A stretch of 64,000 nt of DNA, taken from contig VAWW01000016.1 of NCBI GenBank assembly GCA_005884575.1, positions 1-64,000 of the forward strand, written 5' to 3'. The notes beneath the pieces are model-generated. The model ran no database searches and was not told the origin of the DNA. It worked only from the letters and a program-made list of their open reading frames with translations. The position numbers were made by a program, and so were the translations under genes. Shown here in pieces: positions 5,909-17,667 of the stretch. Source of the stretch: Actinomycetota bacterium. GTDB taxonomy: Bacteria; Actinomycetota; Thermoleophilia; Gaiellales; Gaiellaceae. How positions within the stretch are numbered: the stretch's first letter is position 1; every line of letters starts with the position of its first letter.

Positions 5909-7987
5909 GTGAGCGCTGCCGCCCCCGCACGCGCGGTGACCCCTGCCCTCGAGGCGGTGGCTCCGCGCGCAGTCGCGCGCGCCGTCCCCGTGCGTCTCCT
6001 CCTCGGGGCGATCGTCGGGCTCAGCACCCTCGGCCACGTCGTCCTCTCCTGGCTGCGGCCGATGCCGAGCCTCTTTCCCGACGAGTACATCTACGCGGCG
6101 CTCGGACGCTCGCTGATCCACACCGGACGCCCGCTCGTCCGCGGCGGCTCGGCGCACTTCCCGGCGCTCCTCGAGCCGATCCTCACGGCGCCCGTGTGGC
6201 TCGTCCACGACGTCGACACGGCCTACCGCATCCTCCAGTTCCAGAACGCGCTGACGATCTCCCTCGCGGCGATCCCGGTGTACCTGATCGCGCGACGGCT
6301 GCGGCTCGCCCCGTGGATGTCGCTGGCGCTCGCCGGGCTCGCCGTCGCGACGCCGCAGACGCTGTACGCGAACAGCGTGCTCGCAGAGCCGTTCTCGTAT
6401 CCCCTGCTCTTCAGCGCGATCCTCGCGGCGATGGCGCTGATCGAAGAGCCCACGCGGCGGCGCCGCATCCTCTTCGTCGCCCTGGTGCTGCTCGCCGCGC
6501 TCGCGCGGGTGCAGCTCGCCGTCATTCCCGCGTGTGCGCTCGCCGCCGCGCTCGCGAACGGCATCCGTGAGCGACGGCTCCGGCGGACGCTTCGCGACCA
6601 GTGGATCCTCGTCGCGATCGTCGCGGCCGGACTCTGCATCGCGCTCGCGCTTTCCGCCACCCACCATCTCGGCTACTACGGCGCCCTCCTGCCGAACGGT
6701 CTCGCCGGCGGCGACGCGCTGCACATCGGGAGCGTGAGCGTGTACGTCGTGCTGCTCTCCGCGGGATGCGCGCTCGTGCCGGGTGCCGCCGTCGGCTGGG
6801 CGCTCGCGCTCGCCAAGCCGAGGAGCCGCGCCGAGTTCGTCTTTGCGTGCTTCGCGACCACGCTCGCCCTCGCGCTGCTCGCGCAGTGCGCGCTCTACGG
6901 CGACCTGCACCTCGTGCAGGAACGCTACCTGATGTACCTCGTGCCGCTCGTCGGAGTCTTCTTCGCGCTACGGGCGACGCGCCGCGAACGGCGATGGCTC
7001 GCGGAGCTGGGAACCGGCGCGGCGCTGAGCACCGCCGCCGCGATCCTCCCGCTCGCCGGCTACGCGAAGTCGAGCGTGCAGAGCATCGCGCCCGCGCTCT
7101 TCGCCGTCAACCGCGTGGAGCAGACGGTCGGACTCCCCGGCACCGCGTCGCTGATCGTGGCGGTCGTCGCCACGGTCCTCGCCGGCGTCGCAGCCGCCGC
7201 GGCCGCTCGGCCGCGCGCCGGCACGCCGCTCGTGCTCGCGCTCTCGCTCGCGTTCTCGCTCGCCGCGCTCGCCGGAGGTTTCTCTTTCGACCGGTCGTCC
7301 GACCTGCGCGTGCGGAAGACCTTCCTGCCGGCCGATCGCTCCTGGGTCGACCACGCTCATGTCGGTCGGGTCACGTACCTGGCAGCGACGGGGGCGAGCC
7401 GCAACGTCGTGCTCGCGGCGATGTTCTGGAATCCGTCGATCGACCGACTGGTCCGCCTCCCCGCGACGGCGAGCTTCGACGGACTCCCGCAGGCCGTCGG
7501 CAGCGTCGCGCCCGACGGCACACTCGAGGTACACGGACAGCCTGTCCGCCGCGCCGTCGTCGCCGACGAGTCGCTCACCACAGTCGAGCTCCGCGACGCC
7601 CGCCGGCTCGCACACTGGAACGTGCAGACACTTTGGGTGCCGAGCGGGCCCGTCAGGCTCGGGTCGGTGATGGTCGGCCGGCCGCCGAGCGGGCACCTGC
7701 TCACCCGGGGTGCGCTCCTCCTCTGGCCCGGGACGACGCAGGCGAGCGGCTGGCTCGAGCTGCGCATCAGCGCATCCAAGCGGCTGCCGCACGGCGGCGG
7801 TCTCCGCTTCAAGCGACCCGACGCCAAGCCAGTCGTGCTGACGGTGCCGAGCGGCGGCTCGCGGCTCTTCCGCGTTCCCGTCTGCGGCGGCTCGTGGCAG
7901 GCGCCGTACACGACCGTCCCGCGCTACACGGAGGAGATAAGCGCGGGCGTGCCGCGGTTCGTGCCGGATCCGGCCGCCTGTTCTTAG
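5909..7987 (+). CDS. Multi-pass membrane protein, GT-C glycosyltransferase-like
   Basis: A 692-residue protein with about ten to twelve hydrophobic helices over residues 25-460 and a soluble C-terminal domain of about 230 residues. The first periplasmic loop carries SLFPDEYIYAALGRSLIHTG; an acidic PDE/DE loop motif after helix 1 is characteristic of GT-C glycosyltransferases that use polyprenyl-phosphate sugars. The C-terminal part is beta-rich (TLWVPSGPVRLGSVMVG) and resembles carbohydrate-recognition regions of large mannosyl- and arabinosyltransferases. Donor and acceptor are unknown. Starts at GTG 5909 after GGAGA. Converges on ubiB with eight bases between. Confidence 0.75.
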   Translation: MSAAAPARAVTPALEAVAPRAVARAVPVRLLLGAIVGLSTLGHVVLSWLRPMPSLFPDEYIYAALGRSLIHTGRPLVRGGSAHFPALLEPILTAPVWLVHDVDTAYRILQFQNALTISLAAIPVYLIARRLRLAPWMSLALAGLAVATPQTLYANSVLAEPFSYPLLFSAILAAMALIEEPTRRRRILFVALVLLAALARVQLAVIPACALAAALANGIRERRLRRTLRDQWILVAIVAAGLCIALALSATHHLGYYGALLPNGLAGGDALHIGSVSVYVVLLSAGCALVPGAAVGWALALAKPRSRAEFVFACFATTLALALLAQCALYGDLHLVQERYLMYLVPLVGVFFALRATRRERRWLAELGTGAALSTAAAILPLAGYAKSSVQSIAPALFAVNRVEQTVGLPGTASLIVAVVATVLAGVAAAAAARPRAGTPLVLALSLAFSLAALAGGFSFDRSSDLRVRKTFLPADRSWVDHAHVGRVTYLAATGASRNVVLAAMFWNPSIDRLVRLPATASFDGLPQAVGSVAPDGTLEVHGQPVRRAVVADESLTTVELRDARRLAHWNVQTLWVPSGPVRLGSVMVGRPPSGHLLTRGALLLWPGTTQASGWLELRISASKRLPHGGGLRFKRPDAKPVVLTVPSGGSRLFRVPVCGGSWQAPYTTVPRYTEEISAGVPRFVPDPAACS

Positions 7988-7995
7988 AACTCGTT

Positions 7996-9672
7996 TCAGA
8001 GACGCCCGGAGCGCAAGACGCTCCACAGCAGCCACGCGCCGAGCACGGCGGAGAGCACGAAGCCGACGACCGAGAGCGTGTTGATGCCGAGCACGTGCGG
8101 CCCGCCCGTCGCGAAGACGCCGATGAGGCTCGACCCGATCAGGCCGCCCGTGACGATCAGCGCGACGACGAGCCGGTTGAACACGCGCTGCGTCCCCTCG
8201 AGGAACTCGTCGAGGCCCTTGTGGACGAAACCGACCTCGATCTGCCCGTCGCGCAACTCCTCCATCACGTCGTGCACCTGGAACGGGAGGTCCATCGCGA
8301 CCTGCGCGTAGCGCCACGAGTCCTTGCGCACCCGCCGCGCCACACGCCGCGGCGTGAACCGCTCGACCATCAGGCTGCGCGCATACGGCCGCGCGACCTC
8401 GAAGACGTTGAAGTCCGGATAGAGCTCGACGCCGACGCTGCCGAGCGTCGCGATCGCGCGGTCGAGCAGCAGGAAGCGCGTCGGCAGGTGCAGGTTCATC
8501 GCGTAGATGAGCGTGAACGCCTCGCGGATCACCTGGATCGGGTCGATCTCGGCGAGGCTCGCTCCGTAGTAGCGGTAGTAGATCTCGCGGAGCTCCGCGA
8601 GGAATTCCTCCTCGCGCTCCTTCGGATAGCGGACGCCGAGGTCGGCGAGCCGCTTGGGCAACGCGTCGACGTTCTCCTGCGCGGCGTCGATGAAGAGCCG
8701 CGTCAGCTTCGTCATGTCGTCGTCGGTCAGCTTCCCGACGGCGCCGAAGTCGACGAGGCCGATCTGGTCGACTTCGTCCATAACGAGGATGTTCGCCGGG
8801 TGCGGATCGCCGTGGAAGAACCCGTTTCGGAAGATCATCTCCATCCACGTCTCGGTCATCCGGTAGGCCAGCTGGCGCCGCTCCTCGAGCGACCACACCT
8901 CGTGGTCGACGTCGGCGAGCTGCGTCCCCTCGAGCAGCTCGAGCGTGAGCACGCGCGCGCGCGTGTAGGTCCAGTAGACGCGCGGGACGCGGACGTGCGG
9001 GTGGCCGGCGAAGTCGTGGTGGAACGCCTGCGCGTTGCGCGCCTCGAGGCGGTAGTCGAGCTCCTGCCGAATCTGGCGCGCGAACTCGTCGACCAGGGCG
9101 TGAGCGTCGATGAAGTCCAGCGCGTGGACGCGCTCCTTGACGAGCTTCGCCGCCTGGTAGAGCAGCGCGAGATCCGCCTCGATCTGGCGCGGCGCTCCGG
9201 GGCGTTGCACCTTGACGGCGACGCGCTTGCCCGTCGGGAGGACGGCCCGGTGCACCTGGCCGATCGAGGCGGCGGCGATCGGTCGCTCCTCGAACTCGAG
9301 GAAGAGCCGCTCGACGGTGTTGCCGAGATCCTCCTCGAGCACGCGCTCCACCTGCTCGAACGGCACCGGCCGGACGTCGTCCTGCAGCTTGCGCAGCTCG
9401 GCGATGATGTCCGGCGGGACGACGTCCGGGCGCGTCGAGAGGAGCTGCCCGAACTTGACGAACGTCGGCCCGAGCTCGTCGAGCAGCTCGCGCAGGTGCT
9501 GGCCGCGCGCCGAGGCGGCGCCGTCGTCGAGGCCTTCGAGCCGCTGCGCCTTGTGCCCCGGGATCAGATCGGTCAGCTTGTGCGACTCGAAGAAGTAGCC
9601 GAACCCGTGTCGCACGGCGACCTGCGCGATCTCCGAGAGCCGCCCGAGGTTGCGCGTGGGGGTGGACGCCAC
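7996..9672 (-). CDS. ubiB: ABC1/UbiB (AarF) family protein kinase-like protein
   Basis: A 558-residue UbiB-family protein. The N-terminal KxGQ motif (FVKFGQLLSTRPDVVP, about residue 80), the Ala-rich nucleotide loop AAASIGQVHRAVLP, the invariant Lys in RVAVKVQRPG, the catalytic FFHGDPHPANILV and metal-binding LVDFGAVGKL are all present, with two C-terminal membrane helices. Members support isoprenoid quinone synthesis or lipid metabolism through ATPase activity; the substrate here is not known. GTG 9672 (VASTPTRNLGRLSEIAQVAV) was chosen; the longer frame to 9906 overlaps the next gene and is Ser/Arg noise. Confidence 0.92.
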   Translation of the reverse strand: MASTPTRNLGRLSEIAQVAVRHGFGYFFESHKLTDLIPGHKAQRLEGLDDGAASARGQHLRELLDELGPTFVKFGQLLSTRPDVVPPDIIAELRKLQDDVRPVPFEQVERVLEEDLGNTVERLFLEFEERPIAAASIGQVHRAVLPTGKRVAVKVQRPGAPRQIEADLALLYQAAKLVKERVHALDFIDAHALVDEFARQIRQELDYRLEARNAQAFHHDFAGHPHVRVPRVYWTYTRARVLTLELLEGTQLADVDHEVWSLEERRQLAYRMTETWMEMIFRNGFFHGDPHPANILVMDEVDQIGLVDFGAVGKLTDDDMTKLTRLFIDAAQENVDALPKRLADLGVRYPKEREEEFLAELREIYYRYYGASLAEIDPIQVIREAFTLIYAMNLHLPTRFLLLDRAIATLGSVGVELYPDFNVFEVARPYARSLMVERFTPRRVARRVRKDSWRYAQVAMDLPFQVHDVMEELRDGQIEVGFVHKGLDEFLEGTQRVFNRLVVALIVTGGLIGSSLIGVFATGGPHVLGINTLSVVGFVLSAVLGAWLLWSVLRSGRL

Positions 9673-9688
9673 GCCGTCAGTGTTGCAG

Positions 9689-11248
9689 CTAAGCCGGAAC
9701 GCGCGGCTGCCGGGTCCACGGGCCCGGCGGCACGAGCAGCGACTCGACGCGCAGGTACGCGAGCCCGACGACCGGCACGTCTGAGAGCCGCTCGACGCAG
9801 AGGTACCGCGGCCGCCACTCCGGGAAGAACTTCTTGTTGAACGAGTGCAGCCGGTCGAGCTGGAACAGCCGGTCGAGTCCGAGCAGCGCCCGCCGCGCAA
9901 CCGCACGCCAGCCGCGCAGCTCCGGCTGGAGAAAGTCCGTGAAGACGCAGAAGTTCAACGAGATCTCCGACGCACCGCGCTCCTTCGCCCAGGCAAGCGT
10001 CTCGGCGATCAGGAACTCCATCAGGCCGTTCGGCGTACCCGGTCGACGGCGCATCGTCGACAGCGAGTAGCCGCGCGCTGCAGGCGACGGCACGAGGTGG
10101 AGGAAACCGCCGACCTCGCCGTGCTCGTCCTCGGCGACAGCGAGGAGCGTGTCCGGGGCGTAGAGCTCGTCCATGGACATCGAGAAGCCCCGCTCGGGCT
10201 GGTTGCCGCGCCAGGCCGCCGAGACCGCGTCGACCTTCTCCCGCAGGCACGGGTCGACGTCGCCGACCGCGACGACGCGGAGCGCGTAACCCGCCTTCGA
10301 GAGCCGCGAGACCGACTGGCGCACCTTGCGGATCGGCCGGCCCTCGAGCGAGAACGCACCGGGCCGCAGCACCGCCTCGTCGCCGAGCTTGATCGCGCGC
10401 ATCCCGAGCCGCCGGTAGCGCGCGAGTTGGTCCTCGCTCGCACCGAGGACGGCCATACGCCAGCCGCGCGCCCGGGTGGTACGGCGAAACTCCTCGAGCA
10501 GCGCGTCGAACTCGCTCTCGTCCCCGACCGGATCGCCGCTGACGAGCGCGGCGCCGCCGATGACGCGGTACGCGAGGAACGAGGTGCGCGATGGCGAGAA
10601 GAGGTAGCTCTTGTCGCGCCGCAGCGTGAAGAACGCGAGGCTGTCGCGGCCGTACGCCTCGACGAGCTGGCGCGCGGCCCGCCGCTCGCCGGTCGACTGC
10701 CGCACGCGCTCCGAGATCGGACGCAGCCACAGGTGGAGCGCGAACGCGCCGAGCAGCAGGCTGATGCCACCGAGCGTCTCGACTCCGCGCTCCGGGAACC
10801 AGCCCGATCGGTCCTCCAGCCACAGCGCCCAGCCGACGGCGGCCGCGAGTGCCGCGAGCGTCGCCACAAGCGGCGTGAAGACGACCGGATCGCCGGGAAC
10901 GTCGAACCGCGTCCGGTAGAAGGCGAGCGCGCCGAGGAGGATCAGCGCGCCTGCGGCTTCCTCGAAGTCCAGACCCTTAGCGAGGTGTGTCACGGCGAGC
11001 CCGATCACCACGGCGACGGCGAGCTGCCAGGCTCGCCGGCGGCGCTTCGCGAGCGAGAGCGCGAGCCAGACGAGCGCGAACCCGAACGACAGCGTGACGA
11101 TCCGCGCTGCGACGGGGATCGCGTCCGGGAGGACGCTCTGCACCGCGTCGTGGCGCCAGGCAAACTCCGGCGTCAGCGCTGAGATGATCGCGATGACTCC
11201 GACCGCAGCGGCCGCCCACGCGAGGAGCGACTCGGCTCTGAACCTCAT
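9689..11248 (-). CDS. DUF2156 / MprF-like phosphatidylglycerol lysyltransferase domain protein
   Basis: A 519-residue protein with five or six N-terminal membrane helices (1-190) and a soluble C-terminal tandem GNAT fold (about 200-500): LVEAYGRDSLAFFTLRRDKS, YRVIGGAALVSGDPVGDE, RRLGMRAIKLGDEAVL, GFSMSMDELYAPDTLLAVAE and RGASEISLNFCVFTDFL. This is the layout of bacterial MprF homologues, which transfer an aminoacyl group from tRNA to phosphatidylglycerol and lower surface charge. The upstream 50 bases hold a divergent promoter region shared with the next gene. Confidence 0.85.
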   Translation of the reverse strand: MRFRAESLLAWAAAAVGVIAIISALTPEFAWRHDAVQSVLPDAIPVAARIVTLSFGFALVWLALSLAKRRRRAWQLAVAVVIGLAVTHLAKGLDFEEAAGALILLGALAFYRTRFDVPGDPVVFTPLVATLAALAAAVGWALWLEDRSGWFPERGVETLGGISLLLGAFALHLWLRPISERVRQSTGERRAARQLVEAYGRDSLAFFTLRRDKSYLFSPSRTSFLAYRVIGGAALVSGDPVGDESEFDALLEEFRRTTRARGWRMAVLGASEDQLARYRRLGMRAIKLGDEAVLRPGAFSLEGRPIRKVRQSVSRLSKAGYALRVVAVGDVDPCLREKVDAVSAAWRGNQPERGFSMSMDELYAPDTLLAVAEDEHGEVGGFLHLVPSPAARGYSLSTMRRRPGTPNGLMEFLIAETLAWAKERGASEISLNFCVFTDFLQPELRGWRAVARRALLGLDRLFQLDRLHSFNKKFFPEWRPRYLCVERLSDVPVVGLAYLRVESLLVPPGPWTRQPRVPA

Positions 11249-11299
11249 GGCCGCGCCAGAGTAGCGCTCATCCGGGACTGCCGCAGCTACAACTCCAGG

Positions 11300-11725
11300 A
11301 TGGCGGTTCTATCGCAGCACTGGATCGGGCGGCTTCTGATTCTCGCCGCGGTCCTGCTCGCCCCGTGGACGATCCTGCTCGCGTTCCGGCTCCCGGCCGA
11401 GCACACGAGCCAGCACTGGGACGCGGCCTGGGTCGGTTTCGACCTCGCGCTCACGGCGACCGTCGCCGCGACCGCGCTCGGCGTCCACCGGCGCATGCTC
11501 TGGACGCACACGCCCGCGGCGATCGCGGCGACGTTGCTCGTCACGGACGCCTGGTTCGACAACCTGCTCGCGAGCGGAATGCGCGAGCACGTCGAGGCCG
11601 CGCTCGAGGCCGGCCTTGTCGAGCTGCCGCTGGCGCTGATCTGCCTCTGGATCGCGGCGAACACGGCGCGCGCGATCGACGCGGTCGACGCCGCGCGCGC
11701 GGCTCTCCCTCAGCGCAGCGAGTAG
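11300..11725 (+). CDS. Conserved four-helix membrane protein
   Basis: A 141-residue protein with four predicted membrane helices (about 10-30, 45-62, 73-92 and 102-122), including GRLLILAAVLLAPWTILLAF and LPLALICLWIAANTARAI. No enzymatic motif is visible. It is read divergently from the MprF-like gene and overlaps the 3' end of the ABC solute-binding gene by 16 bases, tail to tail. Function unknown. Confidence 0.75.
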   Translation: MAVLSQHWIGRLLILAAVLLAPWTILLAFRLPAEHTSQHWDAAWVGFDLALTATVAATALGVHRRMLWTHTPAAIAATLLVTDAWFDNLLASGMREHVEAALEAGLVELPLALICLWIAANTARAIDAVDAARAALPQRSE

Positions 11726-12898
11726 ACCGGCCCGAACGAGCCCCAGCGCGCGCCGAGCCAGCGGATCAGCCGCGCCTGCTCGACCGGGAAGCGGTCCGTC
11801 GGCGACGTCCTGACGCGGATCTCGGGCGGCAGGAACGGGTTGCTCTCGTTCAGGTGCAGCGAGGCCTTCATGACGTTCTCGCGCGTCGGGTTCTTGCCGA
11901 CCTTCTCGAGCACGTCGACCATCGTGTAGGCGACGGCCATCCCGTACATGTTGTAGGGATCCTTCACGTCGCCGCTCGCGTTGTACTTCTTCATGATCGA
12001 GCGGTAGAGCGCGACGGTCTTGTCCTTCGCCCAGCGCGGGTCGGTCGGATCCTTGACGAAGACCGTGCTGATCGTTCCGACGATCTGTTTCGGACTCGTC
12101 GAGGCCTGGCCGATCTTGATGATGCTCGACGCGGACGAGTACGCCGGCACGACCATCCGCGGCGACCAGCCGAGCTTGAACGAGCCGACGAAGGCCTGGA
12201 GCGCGTAGGCGGGGGTGCCGAGGTTGACGAAGACGTCTGCGTGCGTCGCGGCGAGCTTCGAGACCTCGGACTGGACGGACGTCGCGAGCGGGGGCGATCT
12301 GCGACGCCTTCTTGCCGAGGCCGCGCTTGAGTCCGTTCACGAGCTCGTTGCCGCCCTCGTCGTTCGGCGCGAGCACGGCGATCCTGTGACTCCCCCTCAG
12401 CGACGCGAGGTACCTGCCGTAGACGCGGCCTTCGGCGGTGAAGCTCGGGATGTAGCCGACCGTCCACGGATACTTCTTCGCGTCGTAGAGCGAGTCCACG
12501 CCGGTCGCGGCGAAGAGCTGCGGGACGCCGGACTCGTTGAGGTACGGCGCGACGGCGAGGTTCTGTTCCGTGCCGAGGCTGTTGAAGATCGCAAAGACCT
12601 TGTCCTGCTCGACGAGCTTTCGCGTCTCGGCGACCGTTCGCGACGGATCGAAGCCGTCGTCGGAGATTCGGTAGTCGATCGTCCGGCCGTTGACGCCGCC
12701 GTGCGCGTTGACGAAGGCGAAGTAGGCGGCGGCGCCGCGCTCGACGGACGCGAAGGCGGAGGCGGCGCCGGAGAGCGGCGCGGTCGCGCCGAGGACGATC
12801 TTCGTCGCGGTGACGCCCGGGGTGTCCTGCGTGCGCGCGGTCGCGCCGGGTACGGCGAGCAGTCCGCCGAGGACGGCGAGGACGACGGTACGCCGCAT
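11710..12898 (-). pseudogene. Branched-chain amino acid-type ABC solute-binding protein, broken by one frameshift
   Basis: The N-terminal part (12898 to about 12295) has a signal peptide (MRRTVVLAVLGGLLAVPGATA) and a Peripla_BP_6 (LivK-like) domain: GVTATKIVLGATAPLSGAAS, NGRTIDYRISDDGFDPSRTV. The rest continues in another frame: LATSVQSEVSKLAATHADVF, VNLGTPAYALQAFVGSFKLG, YNMYGMAVAYTMVDVLEKVG, ending FGPVYSLR at 11710. Removing one base from the G5 run at 12290-12294 restores a single frame of about 395 residues, the normal length. Both halves keep coding bias, so this is either a recent mutation or a homopolymer base-calling error. No permease or ATPase genes are adjacent. Confidence 0.85.
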
Positions 12899-12908
12899 CC
12901 CGAGGATC

Positions 12909-13136
12909 CTACTCCGGGGGCCGCTCGAGCAGGCGCAGCCGGTGCTCGAGCTGGGCGACGCGAAGCTCGATCTCGTCCATGTCGTCGCGGGTCACGAGGC
13001 CCAGCTCGCGGCTCAGGGCGCGCAGCGCGCCGAGCGTCTGCTCTCCGACGCGGTCGCGCGACCCGCGCACCCGGGCGGGCAGCTCGGCCAGCAGCTCTTC
13101 GAGCGCGCGAACGATGTCGTCAGCGCGCGCGGCCAT
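12909..13136 (-). CDS. Small coiled-coil protein resembling UbiK/phasin-like accessory factors
   Basis: A 75-residue protein, MAARADDIVRALEELLAELP, then LSRELGLVTRDDMDEIELRV and AQLEHRLRLLERPPE. The pattern of an amphipathic helix, a short LGLVTRDDMD linker and a C-terminal coiled coil is like UbiK (YqiC/BMFP) proteins, but similarity is at the level of architecture only. The ATG lies inside the 3' end of secDF (17-base overlap). Confidence 0.7.
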   Translation of the reverse strand: MAARADDIVRALEELLAELPARVRGSRDRVGEQTLGALRALSRELGLVTRDDMDEIELRVAQLEHRLRLLERPPE

Positions 13137-15958
13137 GCGGCCTCGTCTTGCGCCGTTGGCGGCGCTTCTCGCGCCGCGCCTGGGCGCTCGCTGACTCCAC
13201 GGGCGGCGACACGTCGAGCAGCGCAGGCGTCGGCTCGGCCGCGAGCGCCTCCTCCGACTCCTCCAGCGCAACGGTCCCGGCGTCCGGCGCCCGGCGGCCG
13301 AGGACGCGACCGCGCAGCGGCCGCGCGCCGTCGGCGCTCGGCTCCTCCGGCTCGGCCTGCGCCTTCCGCTTGCGGTAGTCCGGCTCGCGTTCCTTCAACA
13401 TCGTCAGCAGCGGTGCCGCGACGAAGATCGACGAGTACGCACCGGACGCGATGCCGACGAGCAGCGCGAACGCGAAGTCCTTCAACGTCGCGCCGCCGAA
13501 GACGAGCAGCGCGCTGACCGGCAGCAGCGTGATCAACGTCGTCGCCAGCGAACGACGGATCGTCTCCCACAGCGAGACGTTCGCGATCGTTGCGAACGGC
13601 GCGCGACGCATCAACGGGATGTTCTCCCGGATGCGGTCGAAGATGATGATGGTGTCGTAGATCGAGTAACCGAGCACGGTCAGGACGGCGGCGACCGTGG
13701 ACGTCGAGACCTCGCGCCCGACGAGCGAATAGATGCCGACGCAAATCAGGACGTCGTGCAGCATCGCGACAATCACCGGCCCCGCGAACTTGATGTCGAA
13801 CCGGACGGCGATGTAGATCACGATCAGCAGCAGCGAGACGATGATCGCGAGAACCGCGTCGTGCGCGATCTGCCGTCCGAAGCTCGACGAGACGTTCTTC
13901 GTCCCGATCTTCGTCGCGCCGACGTTCGACTCGAGATCCTGCGTCAGCCGGGACTGCTGGGCGCTCGTCAGGGACTTCATGCGCAGCTGGAAGGCCTGGT
14001 ACTTGTCGGAGCCGGCCGTCTTGCCGCGCCCCTGGACGACGGCGTCGGCGTGGCCGACGTCGGCCGTCTGCTTGCGGACCGCGCTGAGCGAGACCGGCTG
14101 CTTCGTCGAGAACGAGACCTGCGTCCCGCCCTTGAAGTCGATCCCGAGGTTCAGGCCCTTCGTCGCGAGCGAGACTGCGCTGACGAGGATGATCACGCCG
14201 GAGAACCCGAGCCAGAGCCAGCGGCGCGCCATGAAGTCGATCTGCAGCCACCTCGCCCGCTGCACGCCCTGCGCTCCCATGAAGCGCGCGTTGCCGAACC
14301 AGCGGAAGCCGGCGAGCAACCCGAGCATCGCGCGCGTCGCGGCGACGGCCGTGAAGAGCGAGATGAGCGTGCCGATCAGCAGCATCAGCGCGAAGCCCTT
14401 CACGCCCGCGGTGGCGACGGCGAAGAGCACGAGCGCCGTGATCGCCGTGACGACGTTCGCGTCGACGATCGTGTGGAAGCCCTTCGCGTAGCCGGCCGCG
14501 ATCGCGGCGCGCACGGACTTCCCGGCGCGCACCTCTTCCTTGATCCGTTCGAAGATGACGACGTTCGCGTCTGCGGCAACGCCGATCGTCAGGATCGCGC
14601 CGGCGAAGCCCGGCAGCGTCAGCGTCACGTTGAAGAGCAGGATCGCGGCGTAGTAGAGCGCGGCGTAGATCGCGAGGCCGAGCACGGCGACAACGCCGAG
14701 GAAGCGGTACAGGACGAGCAGGAAGATCGCGACGATCAGCAGGCCGACGGCCGCGGCCTCCCACGCCTGGCGCAAGGAGTCCTTGCCGAGGGTCGCTGAG
14801 ACGTCGGTGCGCTCGATCTGCTGGAAGTTCACCGGCAGCGCGCCGGTCTGGAGCACGAGTGCGAGGTCCTTCGCCTCGTTGATGCTGCCGCCCTGGCCCA
14901 TGTCGATCTGGGCCTGGCTACTGTCGATCCCGTCGGGGTTCTTCAGGTAGTCGATGTACGGCGTCGAGCGCACGACGCCGTCGAGGACGATCGCGAAATG
15001 GCCTGCGTATTGCGTGACGTAGTTCGGGTCGCCGCCGTGGCCGGCGAGCGAGGCCGCAAGCTTGCCACGCGCCGCCTCCTGCTTCGTGATCTTCGCGAAG
15101 ACGTTCTGGCCGTGGCCGGTGAACTCGAGGGTCACGATCGGCAGGCCGTTCTGGTCGAAGTCGGCGCGGGTGCCGGAGAGCTTCAGCTCCTTGCCGGTCA
15201 TCTCCGGCGCGCCGTTCTTCGCTGACGGGTCGTACTTGAGCAGGTAGTAGTAGGTCGCGGCCTGCGCCTGGTTCTGGGTGACGCCGAGGCAGCCCGACGT
15301 CGCCGGGCAGCTGACGACGGTCATCCCCTTCGGGACCGCGAGGATCTCGCCGCCCGGGGGCAGCTTCCCCTTGTACGAGCGCAGGAGCTCCTTCTTCGTC
15401 GGCACCGCGCCGTTGGTGGTCACGAGCGAGTGCACGGTGTGGGCCTTCTTGCCCGTCCCGGCCTTCTTCGTCTTGAAGAGGTAGTAGCCCTCGGGCGAGC
15501 CCTGCTTCGCCTTGCCCTGCACCTGCTTGAGCAGGTCGTAGAGGCTCCCCGTCGCAACGATGTTGCCGTTGAGGTTCTTCGACGGGCCCGTCACGTCCGC
15601 CTCGAAGTCGAAGAACTGGAGCTGCGCAGTCTTGCCGATCAGCTTGGCGGCGGCGGCGGCGTCGTGGACGCCCGCGAGCTCGATCACGATCTGGTTCGAG
15701 CCCTGCTTGCGGATCTCGGGCTCCGAGACCCCGAGCTTGTCGATGCGGCTGCGCATGATCGAGACCGAGCGGTCGAGGTCAGCCGCCGTCAGCGTGTGGC
15801 CCTTCGGCGGCACCGCCTTCAGGACGACCTCGAGGCCGCCCTGGAGGTCGAGGCCAAGCGTCGGCTTCTTGTGCGCCGGGGAGCCTGGGATCGCCAGCAG
15901 GAGCGCGCCCACGAGGGCCGCCAGGATCAGACCCATCAGCGTCAGGTGTTGGCGCCGG

Positions 15959-15966
<8 letters not shown>
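13120..15966 (-). CDS. secDF: SecD-SecF fusion protein translocase subunit
   Basis: One 948-residue protein combining SecD and SecF, which use the proton gradient to help pull secreted proteins through SecYEG. SecD part (about 1-555): first helix, GLDLQGGLEVVLKAV, P1 domain, then five helices with TIGVAADANVVIFERIKEEV. SecF part (about 580-870): GLNLGIDFKGGTQVSFS and LTVLGYSIYDTIIIFDRI. The C-terminal 90 residues are a charged tail (KRKAQAEPEEPSADGARPLR and onward). GTG at 15966 (VSNRRQHLTLMG) overlaps the yajC stop by eight bases. Follows yajC, as in most bacteria. Confidence 0.95.
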
Positions 15967-17445
<1,479 letters not shown>

Positions 17446-17667
17446 TCAGCGCGCGCCGGCACGGCGGCCCGCGACGGCAGCGTCGGGGTTCCGCCAGAGC
17501 CCAAGTGAGAGCTCGAAGCCTCGGACGCACGGTCGCCGCTCGAGCTCGTAAGTCTCGTCGACGGCGCGGCGGACGAGCTCCCCCATCGAGAGCCCAGTCC
17601 GACGCGCTTCACCGAACAGAAACGCGTGCTGCGAATCGGTCAGCACCACATGTGTCCTCCGTCCCAT
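17446..17667 (-). CDS. Ribbon-helix-helix (CopG/Arc-type) small protein
   Basis: A 73-residue protein. MGRRTHVVLTDSQHAFLFGE, then ARRTGLSMGELVRRAVDETY is the strand-helix-helix pattern of RHH DNA-binding proteins such as antitoxins and metal regulators. The last 25 residues are unlike the fold and may be disordered. No toxin gene is adjacent: it sits between queA and tgt. Two palindromes close to its start may be its own operator. Confidence 0.75.
   Translation of the reverse strand: MGRRTHVVLTDSQHAFLFGEARRTGLSMGELVRRAVDETYELERRPCVRGFELSLGLWRNPDAAVAGRRAGAR

Noticed and set aside
6968-8896. Minus-strand open frame of 642 codons
   Set aside because: Antisense to the glycosyltransferase-like gene and out of frame with ubiB, whose motifs are unmistakable.
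6601-9840. Plus-strand open frame of 1079 codons
   Set aside because: It crosses the end of the membrane glycosyltransferase-like gene and all of ubiB on the opposite strand; composition is Arg/Ala-rich and no domain is visible.
17446-17667. Antitoxin of a toxin-antitoxin pair
   Set aside because: No toxin-like gene is adjacent on either side; only queA and tgt flank it.
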